Shown here: piece by piece, positions 51,379-58,435 of the stretch
Layout: every line of letters begins with the position of its first letter
Position numbering within the stretch: the stretch's first letter is position 1
Assembly (NCBI RefSeq): GCF_014650915.1
Contig: NZ_BMVW01000015.1
Location: 162,726 to 226,725, forward strand
DNA: 64,000 nucleotides
Direction: 5' to 3'
From: Streptomyces poonensis
GTDB lineage: Bacteria > Actinomycetota > Actinomycetes > Streptomycetales > Streptomycetaceae
Made by a program: the position numbers and the translations under genes
Notes under the pieces: generated by a model
What the model saw: the letters and a program-made list of their open reading frames with translations, nothing else
Database searches by the model: none
Told to the model about the DNA's origin: nothing

Positions 51379-52305
51379 TCAGTACCGGTACTGCTGCCCG
51401 TCGTATCCGTGGCCGGTCCCGTGCCCGTCGCCCTGGTACGGGTACGGCTGCTCCGCCGGGAGCTCGGCGCCGAACGGGTCATCGGTGGTCCGCTGCTGCG
51501 GCACCCACACCCCGCCGGGCGGTGTCTCGCCGTACCCGCCGGCGGCGTACTGGTCCTGGCCGTACCCCTGCTGCCCGTACGCCTGCTGGCCGCCGTAGCC
51601 GGTGCCGTACGCGCCGCCGTCGTAGCCCTGGTTCCCGACGTACGGATCGGAGTAGGCGGCGTACTGCTGCTGGTGCTGGTCCTGGCCCTGGTCGTAGCCG
51701 TACTGCTGCTGGTCGTAGCCGGAGTAGCCGTCGTACGGGAAGGACTGGTCCGGGGACTGGCCGACCGTGGCGTAGGACGCGTCGGGGGCGGCGGCGTACG
51801 CGGGGTCGCTGTACACGCCGTAGCTGCCGGTCTCGTCCGGCAGGGGCTGCGGCGAGTACACCGCGGTGGCATCGACGTCGGACGGGTCGGTCCGCTGGGG
51901 GGCGAACACGTCGTCGTCCCCGTCGAATGCCTCTCGCTCCCCGTAGGGGTCGGCCACGCCGGTCTCCTCCAGGCCGGAGACCTCCAGCGTGGGTTCCTGG
52001 CGCTCCGGCTCGCCGCGGCGGCGCTTGCTGCCGGAGCCTTCGTCGCGCGAGCGGTGGTTGATGGCCCAGCCGGTGGAGAAACCGCGGCGGAAGGACAGCG
52101 TCACATAGGTCTGCCCGACCGCGAAGGCGACGGCTCCCAGCGCGATGACCAGCACGGAGGGGATCAGGACGCCGAGGACGACGCCGAGGAAGCCGACGAA
52201 GGCGAGCAGCCGCCAGCGCAACCGCGCCTTGTACTGCAGCAGCACCTCGCCGAGCAGCCACAGCGCGACGATGCCGAATGCGATGTAGAGGACCGTCCAG
52301 CCCAT
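51379..52305 (-). CDS. Membrane protein with a Tyr/Gln/Gly-rich disordered tail
   Basis: A 308-residue protein of unknown function. The N-terminal 75 residues have two or three hydrophobic segments (MGWTVLYIAFGIVALWLLGEVLL; LLAFVGFLGVVLGVLIPSVLVIALGAVAFAVG). A cytoplasmic charged linker (SRDEGSGSKRRRGEPERQEP) follows. Residues about 150-308 are disordered and rich in Tyr, Gln, Gly, Asp and Pro (DQQQYGYDQGQDQHQQQYAAY, GQQAYGQQGYGQDQYAAGGYG), the composition of prion-like, phase-separating regions. The frame is open to 52899, but the ATG at 52305 behind GAGAGGGG opens the first hydrophobic helix. It lies 59 bases downstream of metF on the same strand. Confidence 0.8.
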   Translation of the reverse strand: MGWTVLYIAFGIVALWLLGEVLLQYKARLRWRLLAFVGFLGVVLGVLIPSVLVIALGAVAFAVGQTYVTLSFRRGFSTGWAINHRSRDEGSGSKRRRGEPERQEPTLEVSGLEETGVADPYGEREAFDGDDDVFAPQRTDPSDVDATAVYSPQPLPDETGSYGVYSDPAYAAAPDASYATVGQSPDQSFPYDGYSGYDQQQYGYDQGQDQHQQQYAAYSDPYVGNQGYDGGAYGTGYGGQQAYGQQGYGQDQYAAGGYGETPPGGVWVPQQRTTDDPFGAELPAEQPYPYQGDGHGTGHGYDGQQYRY

Positions 52306-52364
52306 GTACGCCCCTCTCCCTGCGGCCGTGGCCGCTTGTCCCTCGTCGTACGCGGTCCAGGCGT

Positions 52365-53288
52365 CTAGGTCTGCTGTGGGTGGTGCAGACCTAGATTCTC
52401 GTAGATCTCGAGCGTCGCGGTGGAGTTGTTGAGCGTGATGAAGTGCAGTCCGGGGACACCCTCGTCCAGCAGCCTCGCGCAGAACTCTGTCGCGAACTCG
52501 ATGCCAATGGAGCGTACAGCGGCAGGATCGTCTTTTGCTGTGAGGATCCGCTCTTTCAAGGAGTCCGGGAAGGCGGCGGTGCTGAGCTGGGGCAACCGCT
52601 CCAGCATCTTCACACTCGTCACAGGCATCACTTCCGGGATCACCGGGGTCGTGCAGCCCGCCACGTCGACGGCGTCGCGCAGCCGCAGGTACGGCTCGGG
52701 GTGGAAGAACATCTGGGTGATCGCGTAGTCGGCACCGGCACGGCACTTGTCGACGAAGTGCGTGACGTCGGTGTCCCAGTCCGTGGAGCGCGGGTGCATC
52801 TCCGGGAAGGCGGCGACGCCCACGCAGAAGTCGCCGGACTCCTTGATCAGCCGGACGAGCTCGGCCGCGTACGTCAGCCCCTGCGGGTGCGGCACCCACG
52901 CGCCCATGGGGTCGCCGGGCGGGTCGCCGCGGACCGCGAGCATGTTGCGGATCCCGGCGTCGGCGTACTGGCCGATGATGTTGCGCAGCTCGGCGACGGA
53001 ATGGTTCACCGCGGTGAGGTGGGCGACCGGGGTCAGCGTGGTGTCGGCGACGATCTGCTGGGTCTCCTTGACCGTGCCCGCGCGCGTGGAGCCGCCCGCC
53101 CCGTAGGTCACGGAGACGAAGTCGGGGGCGACCGCCTCGACTCTCCTGAGGGCGTTCCAGAGGTTCCGCTCACCCTTGGGCGTCTTCGGCGCCGAGAACT
53201 CGAACGAGTACGTCGTCCTGCCGGACGTGAGCATGTCGCGCACGGTGCGCGCGCGATCCGTCCTGGTGGAGGCGGTTCCTAGGGCCAT
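52365..53288 (-). CDS. metF: Methylenetetrahydrofolate reductase
   Basis: A 307-residue FAD enzyme reducing 5,10-methylene-THF to 5-methyl-THF for methionine synthesis. Motifs are SFEFSAPKTPKGERNLWNALRR (catalytic Glu of the family), FVSVTYGAGGSTR, VAHLTAVNHS, NMLAVRGDPPGDP, VGVAAFPEMHPRS and ADYAITQMFFHPEPYLRL. The C-terminus has LHFITLNNSTATLEIYENLGL. The ATG follows a -10 (TAACCT) by six bases and has no ribosome site, implying a leaderless transcript. Confidence 0.95.
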   Translation of the reverse strand: MALGTASTRTDRARTVRDMLTSGRTTYSFEFSAPKTPKGERNLWNALRRVEAVAPDFVSVTYGAGGSTRAGTVKETQQIVADTTLTPVAHLTAVNHSVAELRNIIGQYADAGIRNMLAVRGDPPGDPMGAWVPHPQGLTYAAELVRLIKESGDFCVGVAAFPEMHPRSTDWDTDVTHFVDKCRAGADYAITQMFFHPEPYLRLRDAVDVAGCTTPVIPEVMPVTSVKMLERLPQLSTAAFPDSLKERILTAKDDPAAVRSIGIEFATEFCARLLDEGVPGLHFITLNNSTATLEIYENLGLHHPQQT

Positions 53289-53294
53289 ACGGGC

Positions 53295-53323
53295 AGGTTA
53301 GCCACGCCAGGGCGACACCCCAA
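53295..53323 (-). promoter_or_regulatory. Promoter of metF (leaderless)
   Basis: On the minus strand TTGGGG (53318-53323) and TAACCT (53295-53300) are spaced exactly 17 bases. The -10 ends six bases before the ATG at 53288. Confidence 0.6.
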
Positions 53324-53411
53324 CCAGAGCCAGACCTTTTGTCCGATTTGCCGGTTCACTGTCCATCCCTCGGACAGAAGGACGCGCCTCACACTCCTCA
53401 GAGGACGCGCC

Positions 53412-54059
53412 TCAGAGGGCACGCAGGCGCTTCGCGAACTCCGCGGCGGCCGCCCCCGGGTCGTCGGCCTCCGTGATCGCCCGTACGACGACGACGCGGC
53501 GGGCGCCCGCCTCCAGCACCTGGTCGAGGTTGGCGAGGTCGATGCCGCCGATGGCGAACCACGGGCGGTCGGTGCCCAGGGAGGCCGTGTACCGGACCAG
53601 GTCCAGGCCGGGGGCCGGACGGCCGGGCTTGGTGGGAGTGGGCCAGCAGGGGCCGGTGCAGAAGTAGTCCACACCCTCCTGGACGGCGGCCGCGTCGGCC
53701 TCCGCCTCGGCGTGGGTGGAGCGGCCGATCAGCACCTCGTCGCCGAGGATCGCGCGGGCGGCGGGGACGGGCAGGTCACCCTGGCCGAGGTGCAGGACGT
53801 CCGCGCCGATGGCGTGGGCCACGTCCGCGCGGTCGTTGACGGCCAGGAGCCTGCCGTGGCGGCGGCAGGCATCGGCGAACACCTGGAGGTGCTCGAGTTC
53901 CTCGGCGGCCTCCATGCCCTTGTCACGCAGCTGCACGATGTCCACGCCGCCGGCCAGGACCGCGTCCAGGAACTCCGGCAGGTCGCCCTGGCGCGTACGG
54001 GCGTCCGTGCACAGGTACAGGCGGGCGTCGGCGAGCTGCTGTCGCGCGGAGTCGGGCAT
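53412..54059 (-). CDS. thiE: Thiamine-phosphate synthase
   Basis: A 215-residue TIM-barrel enzyme joining HMP-pyrophosphate and thiazole phosphate to thiamine phosphate. Motifs are LYLCTDARTRQGDLPEFLDAVLAGGVDIVQLRDKGM, LLAVNDRADVAHAIGADVLHLGQGDLP, LIGRSTHAEAEADAA, DYFCTGPCWPTPTKPGRPAPGLDLV and WFAIGGIDLANLDQVLEAGARRVVVVRAI. ATG behind GGGGGAG. A 22-bp hairpin stands only 24 bases upstream of the start. The thiO-thiS-thiG genes 2 kb away are read in the opposite direction. Confidence 0.95.
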   Translation of the reverse strand: MPDSARQQLADARLYLCTDARTRQGDLPEFLDAVLAGGVDIVQLRDKGMEAAEELEHLQVFADACRRHGRLLAVNDRADVAHAIGADVLHLGQGDLPVPAARAILGDEVLIGRSTHAEAEADAAAVQEGVDYFCTGPCWPTPTKPGRPAPGLDLVRYTASLGTDRPWFAIGGIDLANLDQVLEAGARRVVVVRAITEADDPGAAAAEFAKRLRAL

Positions 54060-54082
54060 GGTGGTGCTCCCCCCATGTCAGT

Positions 54083-54133
54083 GGCGTACGGGCGGGACCG
54101 GGCCGTCCCGTGGCCCGGTCCCGCCCGTACGCC
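54083..54133 (-). terminator. Very strong 22-bp hairpin between the Rv2175c-like gene and thiE
   Basis: The arms 54083-54104 and 54112-54133 are perfectly complementary over 22 bases (outer bases GGCGTACGGGCGGG...), with a 7-base loop. It lies 20 bases after the stop of the Rv2175c-like gene and 24 bases before the thiE ATG, both on the minus strand. Confidence 0.7.
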
Positions 54134-54152
54134 GGACGGTGAATGATCAGGT

Positions 54153-54518
54153 TCAGACGGCGAGCGCCTGGGCGCGGCGCTTGACCTCAGTGCCGCGATT
54201 CTCGCTCAGGGCCTGGGCCGGGGTGCCGGGCAGGCTGTCGTCGGGGGTGAAGAGCCACTCCAGCATCTCTTCGTCCGTGAAGCCGTCGTCCCTCAGGAGC
54301 GTCAAGGTGCCCGCCAGGCCCTTGACGACCTTGTCCCCGTCGATGAAGGCGGCGGGGACGTGCAGCGCGCGGTTCTCACCCCGGCGTACGGCGATGAGCT
54401 GGCCCTCCTTGACCAGCTGCCGGACACGGGTCACCTCGACGTCGAGGTGCTCGGCGATGTCGGGCAGGGTCAGCCACGCGGGGACGAGAACATCGATCTT
54501 TGCGTCAATCTCGGTCAC
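54153..54518 (-). CDS. Rv2175c-family DNA-binding protein
   Basis: A 121-residue winged-helix protein matching the Rv2175c family of mycobacteria. The DNA-binding region is WLTLPDIAEHLDVEVTRVRQLVKEGQLIAVRRGENRALHVPAAFID (about 15-60). The Rv2175c C-terminal domain follows (VVKGLAGTLTLLRDDGFTDEEMLEWLFTPDDSLPGTPAQALSENRGTEVKRRAQALAV). In M. tuberculosis the family founder is phosphorylated by the neighbouring kinase PknL; a PASTA kinase lies 4 kb away here. GTG start. It follows the oxidoreductase gene by 58 bases on the same strand. Confidence 0.88.
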   Translation of the reverse strand: MTEIDAKIDVLVPAWLTLPDIAEHLDVEVTRVRQLVKEGQLIAVRRGENRALHVPAAFIDGDKVVKGLAGTLTLLRDDGFTDEEMLEWLFTPDDSLPGTPAQALSENRGTEVKRRAQALAV

Positions 54519-54576
54519 GGAACCAGCCTGCCATGCCCCTGGCCGGGGTGACAGCCGCGCACCCCCGGGCGCGCTC

Positions 54577-55803
54577 CTACAGCGTGGCCGTCTTCAGGGG
54601 CCTCGACGGATCCGCCAGCAGGGCCGCGTCCATCGGGGTGCCGGCCTCGACGAGACGGCGGCCCTGGGCGAGGTCGCGGGGGCGGCCCACCGCCAGGAGA
54701 GCGACGAGGCGGTTCTCGCGGAGCCAGCAGACGGTCCAGGCCGCACCCGCCGGGTCGCCGCGCCACACCGTGGCGTCGGCCGCCTCGTGGTGCCCGGCGT
54801 ACTGCACGAAGCGGCCGAACTGCTCCGACCAGAAGTACGGGACCGGGTCGTACGCCACAGGGGTCTCGCCGATGATGTCGGCCGCGACCGTACGGGGGCC
54901 CTGGAGGGCGTTGTCCCAGTGGTGGATCAGCAGGCGCTCGCCGTACCGGCCCGAGGGGAAGGATGCGCAGTCGCCCACCGCGTACACATCGGGCACCGAG
55001 GTGCGCAGACGGTCGTCGGCCACCACCTCGCGGTGGCAGCCGAGCTCGATCCCCGAGCCCTCCAGCCAGGCCGTCGCCGGACGCGCGCCGATCCCCACCA
55101 CGACCGCGCCGGCCGGCACCCGTGAGCCGTCGTCCAGGACCACCGCCCCGGACTCGACGTGCCGCACGCGCGCGTGGGTGCGCAGGGTGACCCCGCCGTC
55201 CGCGTACCAGCCGGCCATCGGCGCCGCCACCTCGGCGGGCAGGGCGCCCGCGAGCGGGCGGTCCGCGGCCTCGACGACCGTGACCGCGCAGCCCGCCTCG
55301 CGCGCGGCCGTCGCGAACTCCGCGCCGATCCAGCCCGCCCCCACCACGACGACGTCGTGCTGCCGGGCCAGCACGGGCCGCAGCCGCTCCGCGTCGTCCA
55401 GGGTGCGCAGCAGATGCACGCCGGGCACGCCCTCCGCGCCCGGCAGCCGGACCGGTTCCGCGCCGGTCGCGACGACCAGGACGCCGTACGGGACGGGGCC
55501 CTCGGCCGTGTCGAGTTCGTGGTCCTCGGGGCGTACACCCAGCACTTCTCGACCCAGTCGCAGCTCGATGCCGAGCGCGTCGAAGTCGATGTCGAAGGCG
55601 GAGCCCTCGGCCTTGCCGAGCAGGACGGCCTTGGACAGCGGCGGCCGGTCGTACGGCTGGTGGGGCTCGGCGCCGATCAGCGTCACACCGCCGGTGAACC
55701 CCTGTTCGCGCAGGGCGACGGCGGTCTGCACCCCGGCCATGCCCGCGCCCACCACGACGACCTGCCGCGCCGTCCGCCCCGGTGTCTGCGTCTGCTCGCT
55801 CAC
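54577..55803 (-). CDS. FAD-dependent NAD(P)H oxidoreductase (ferredoxin/rubredoxin reductase type)
   Basis: A 408-residue pyridine-nucleotide-disulfide-family flavoprotein resembling ferredoxin reductases of the rubredoxin/putidaredoxin reductase type. The FAD-binding motif is VVVVGAGMAGVQTAVALREQGF; YDRPPLSKAVLLG is typical of the group. The NAD(P) motif is VVVVGAGWIGAEFATAAREAG, and the second FAD motif is VPDVYAVGDCAS. The C-terminal reductase domain has PYFWSEQFGRFVQYAGHH. There is no CxxC redox pair. GTG start six bases after a -10, implying a leaderless transcript. Its electron acceptor is unknown. Confidence 0.9.
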   Translation of the reverse strand: MSEQTQTPGRTARQVVVVGAGMAGVQTAVALREQGFTGGVTLIGAEPHQPYDRPPLSKAVLLGKAEGSAFDIDFDALGIELRLGREVLGVRPEDHELDTAEGPVPYGVLVVATGAEPVRLPGAEGVPGVHLLRTLDDAERLRPVLARQHDVVVVGAGWIGAEFATAAREAGCAVTVVEAADRPLAGALPAEVAAPMAGWYADGGVTLRTHARVRHVESGAVVLDDGSRVPAGAVVVGIGARPATAWLEGSGIELGCHREVVADDRLRTSVPDVYAVGDCASFPSGRYGERLLIHHWDNALQGPRTVAADIIGETPVAYDPVPYFWSEQFGRFVQYAGHHEAADATVWRGDPAGAAWTVCWLRENRLVALLAVGRPRDLAQGRRLVEAGTPMDAALLADPSRPLKTATL

Positions 55804-55809
55804 CTGATC

Positions 55810-55839
55810 ACCTTAGACACCTGACACCCTGTCAGTCAG
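55810..55839 (-). promoter_or_regulatory. Promoter with internal operator for the FAD oxidoreductase gene
   Basis: On the minus strand the -10 TAAGGT (55810-55815) ends six bases before the GTG at 55803. CTGACT (55834-55839), 18 bases upstream, may be the -35. A palindrome CTGACA-CCC-TGTCAG (55821-55835) occupies the spacer and would block polymerase if bound. Confidence 0.5.
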
Positions 55840-55936
55840 CGGCCACGGCCCGTGGCCTGTCCCACACCGCTCTCCGCGTCCCCGTCCGATGCCGGGAACC
55901 GGCCTTCGGACCGGCCTCCGGACGGGGGAGGCTCCC

Positions 55937-55966
55937 TTACGGGTCCGGAACGCCGCGGGCTAGGGT
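55937..55966 (+). promoter_or_regulatory. Promoter of the thiO-thiS-thiG operon
   Basis: TTACGG (55937-55942) and TAGGGT (55961-55966) are spaced 18 bases. The transcript would begin near 55973, just ahead of the TPP aptamer. Confidence 0.55.
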
Positions 55967-55980
55967 GGCCACGGTAGAAC

Positions 55981-56073
55981 ACTCGCGGGAGCCCGGACGC
56001 ACCGGGCTGAGAGGGAGGCTGGCGGCCTCCGACCGTACGAACCTGATCCGGGTCATGCCGGCGAAGGGAGGGG
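55981..56073 (+). promoter_or_regulatory. TPP riboswitch (THI element) upstream of thiO
   Basis: The thiamine pyrophosphate aptamer is clear: GGGAGCCCGG near 55988, CTGAGAGGGAGG at 56007-56018 (pyrimidine-sensor loop) and ACCTGATCCGGGTCATGCCGG (56041-56061; pyrophosphate sensor), then GCGAAGGGAG. The 3' strand of the closing stem P1 (GGGAG) is part of the thiO ribosome site GGGAGGGG (56066-56073), ten bases before the ATG. TPP binding should therefore hide the ribosome site and stop translation. Confidence 0.92.
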
Positions 56074-56083
56074 CTGGACGCCC

Positions 56084-57295
56084 ATGTCGCGTACACGCGC
56101 ATCAGATGTCCTTGTGCTCGGAGGCGGGATCATCGGGCTGGTGACGGCCTGGCGGGCCGCGCAGCGCGGGCTCGCCACGGCCGTGGTGGACCCGGCGCCC
56201 GGCGGCGGAGCCGCGCAGGTGGCGGCCGGGATGCTGGCCGCCGTCACGGAACTGCACTACGGCGAGGAGACCCTGCTCGGGCTGAATCTGGAGTCCGCGC
56301 GCCGCTACCCCGCCTTCGCCGCCGAGCTCGGCGAGGCGGCGGGCCAGGACCTCGGCTACCGGCAGTGCGGCACCCTCGCGGTCGCGCTGGACGCCGACGA
56401 CCGCGCCCACCTGCGGGAACTGCACGCCCTCCAGATCCGGTCCGGCCTGGAGTCGCAGTGGCTGAGCGGACGCGAGTGCCGCCGGCTGGAGCCGATGCTG
56501 GCACCGGGCGTGCGCGGCGGGCTGCGGGTCGACGGCGACCACCAGATAGACCCCAGGCGCCTCGCGAAGGCCCTCGTCACCGCCTGCGAGCGCGCCGGAG
56601 TGGTCTTCCACCGGGTGTGGGCCGAGGAGCTCACCGTCGTCCGGGGGCGGGCCGCCGGGGTGCGGGCCGCCGACGGCACCGAGCTCGCCGCCGGGCAGAC
56701 CGTGCTCGCCGCGGGCAGCCTCAGCGGGCGGCTGGCGGGCATACCCGAGGAGGCCCTGCCGCCCGTACGGCCCGTGAAGGGGCAGGTGGTACGGCTGGCC
56801 GTGCCGCCGCGGTACGCGCCGTTCCTGAGCCGGACCGTGCGCGCCGTGGTCCGCGGCAGCCAGGTCTACCTGGTGCCGCGCGAGAACGGCGAACTCGTCG
56901 TCGGCGCGACCAGCGAGGAGCTCGGCTGGGACACCACGGTGACCGCGGGCGGGGTGTACGAGCTGCTGCGGGACGCGCACGAGCTGGTCCCCGGGATCAC
57001 CGAGCTGCCGCTCACCGAGACGCGCGCGGGACTACGCCCCGGCTCCCCCGACAACGCGCCGCTGCTCGGCCCGACCGCCCTCGACGGCCTGGTCCTCGCC
57101 ACCGGCCACTACCGCAACGGCGTGCTCCTGACCCCGGTCACCGGCGACGTCATGGCGCACGTCCTCACCACCGGCGGGCTCCCGGACGTGGCCCGCGACT
57201 TCACGCCCCGGCGCTTCGCCGGCACCGCACCGTCGGACACCGGGCTCGCCAAGGCCGCACGCCCGGACACCGCACTCTCGGAGCAGCCCGCATGA
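56084..57295 (+). CDS. thiO: Glycine oxidase ThiO
   Basis: A 403-residue FAD enzyme oxidising glycine to the imine used in thiazole synthesis. The FAD motif is VLVLGGGIIGLVTAWRAAQRGLATAVVDPAPGGGAAQVAAGMLA. Family motifs continue with RYPAFAAELGEAAGQDLGYRQCGTLAVAL, GDHQIDPRRLAKALVTAC, RPVKGQVVRL, GSQVYLVPRENGELVVGATSEELGWDTTVTAGGVYELL, ETRAGLRPGSPDNAPLLGP and LATGHYRNGVLLTPVTGDVMA. ATG ten bases after GGGAGGGG inside the TPP riboswitch. The stop overlaps thiS (ATGA). Confidence 0.95.
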   Translation: MSRTRASDVLVLGGGIIGLVTAWRAAQRGLATAVVDPAPGGGAAQVAAGMLAAVTELHYGEETLLGLNLESARRYPAFAAELGEAAGQDLGYRQCGTLAVALDADDRAHLRELHALQIRSGLESQWLSGRECRRLEPMLAPGVRGGLRVDGDHQIDPRRLAKALVTACERAGVVFHRVWAEELTVVRGRAAGVRAADGTELAAGQTVLAAGSLSGRLAGIPEEALPPVRPVKGQVVRLAVPPRYAPFLSRTVRAVVRGSQVYLVPRENGELVVGATSEELGWDTTVTAGGVYELLRDAHELVPGITELPLTETRAGLRPGSPDNAPLLGPTALDGLVLATGHYRNGVLLTPVTGDVMAHVLTTGGLPDVARDFTPRRFAGTAPSDTGLAKAARPDTALSEQPA

Positions 57296-57492
57296 ACATC
57301 TCGGTCAACGGCGAGCACCGGCAGATCGCCCCGGGCACCGCGCTGGACGCGCTGGTGAGCACCCTCACCACGGCGCCCTCCGGCATCGCCGCCGCCCTCA
57401 ACGAAACCGTCGTCCCGCGCGCGCAGTGGTCGTCCACCTCCCTCTCCGAGGGGGACCGCGTCGAAGTCCTCACCGCAGTCCAAGGAGGCTGA
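57292..57492 (+). CDS. thiS: ThiS sulfur-carrier protein
   Basis: A 66-residue ubiquitin-fold protein that carries thiocarboxylate sulfur for thiazole formation. It begins MNISVNGEHRQIAPGTALDALV and ends LSEGDRVEVLTAVQGG, with the required C-terminal Gly-Gly. The start overlaps the thiO stop. The ribosome site of thiG (AAGGAGG) lies in the last codons of thiS, so the three genes are tightly coupled. The adenylating partner ThiF/MoeB is not in this window. Confidence 0.96.
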   Translation: MNISVNGEHRQIAPGTALDALVSTLTTAPSGIAAALNETVVPRAQWSSTSLSEGDRVEVLTAVQGG

Positions 57493-57495
57493 CCC

Positions 57496-58290
57496 ATGGC
57501 CGACGATCCCTTCGTCCTCGGCGGTACGACCTACTCGTCTCGGCTGATCATGGGCACGGGCGGCGCGCCCAGCCTGGACACCCTGGAGCGCGCCCTGGTG
57601 GCGTCCGGCACGGAGCTGACGACGGTCGCGATGCGCCGCGTGGACCCGAGGTCCCACGGCTCGGTCCTGTCCGTGCTCGACAAGCTGGGCATCCGCCTGC
57701 TGCCCAACACCGCGGGCTGCTTCACCGCGGGCGAGGCCGTGCTGACCGCCCGCCTCGCGCGCGAGGCCCTCGGCACCGACCTGGTGAAGCTGGAGGTCAT
57801 CGCCGACGAGCGCACCCTGCTGCCCGACCCGATCGAGCTGCTGGACGCCGCCGAGACCCTGGTCGACGACGGCTTCACGGTGCTGCCGTACACCAACGAC
57901 GACCCGGTCCTCGCCCGGAAGCTGGAGGACGTGGGCTGCGCGGCGATCATGCCGCTCGGCTCGCCCATCGGATCGGGGCTGGGCATCCGCAACCCCCACA
58001 ACTTCCAGCTGATCGTGGAGCACGCGCGCGTGCCGGTCATCCTCGACGCGGGCGCCGGTACGGCCTCCGACGTGGCGCTCGCGATGGAGCTGGGCTGCGC
58101 GGGCGTGATGCTCGCCTCGGCCGTGACCCGTGCCCAGGAGCCGGTGCTCATGGCGGAGGGCATGCGGCACGCGGTGGAGGCGGGCCGGCTCGCGTACCGT
58201 GCGGGGCGCATTCCTCGGCGCCGTTTCGCGGAGGCGTCGTCCCCGGCGGAGGGCCGCGCGCAGTTCGATCCCGAGCGCCCCGCGTTCTGA
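57496..58290 (+). CDS. thiG: Thiazole synthase ThiG
   Basis: A 264-residue TIM-barrel enzyme building the thiazole ring from DXP, the glycine imine and ThiS thiocarboxylate. It starts MADDPFVLGGTTYSSRLIMGTGGAPSLDTLERAL. The Schiff-base lysine is Lys98 in LVKLEVIADERTLLPD. Further motifs are LPYTNDDPVLARKLEDVGCAAIMPLGSPIGSGLGIRN and VILDAGAGTASDVALAMELGCAGVMLASAVTRAQ. ATG preceded by GGAGG in thiS, three bases after its stop. Confidence 0.96.
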   Translation: MADDPFVLGGTTYSSRLIMGTGGAPSLDTLERALVASGTELTTVAMRRVDPRSHGSVLSVLDKLGIRLLPNTAGCFTAGEAVLTARLAREALGTDLVKLEVIADERTLLPDPIELLDAAETLVDDGFTVLPYTNDDPVLARKLEDVGCAAIMPLGSPIGSGLGIRNPHNFQLIVEHARVPVILDAGAGTASDVALAMELGCAGVMLASAVTRAQEPVLMAEGMRHAVEAGRLAYRAGRIPRRRFAEASSPAEGRAQFDPERPAF

Positions 58291-58422
58291 CCGCGGGGCG
58301 GTCGCGCGTACCACACGGTTCCGCCGTCCGTCAGGGGTCCGCAGCCGTCGCGCAACGGTCACAGGTCTGCTTCATTCCGTCCCCCGGACCACGCGGCCCC
58401 CGGGGCCGACAGTGGCGGCTCG

Positions 58423-58428
58423 TACACT
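58423..58428 (+). promoter_or_regulatory. -10 element (TACACT) for leaderless kinase gene
   Basis: TACACT ends seven bases before the GTG at 58436. No ribosome site is present; no clear -35. Confidence 0.5.
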
Positions 58429-58435
58429 CACCTGC

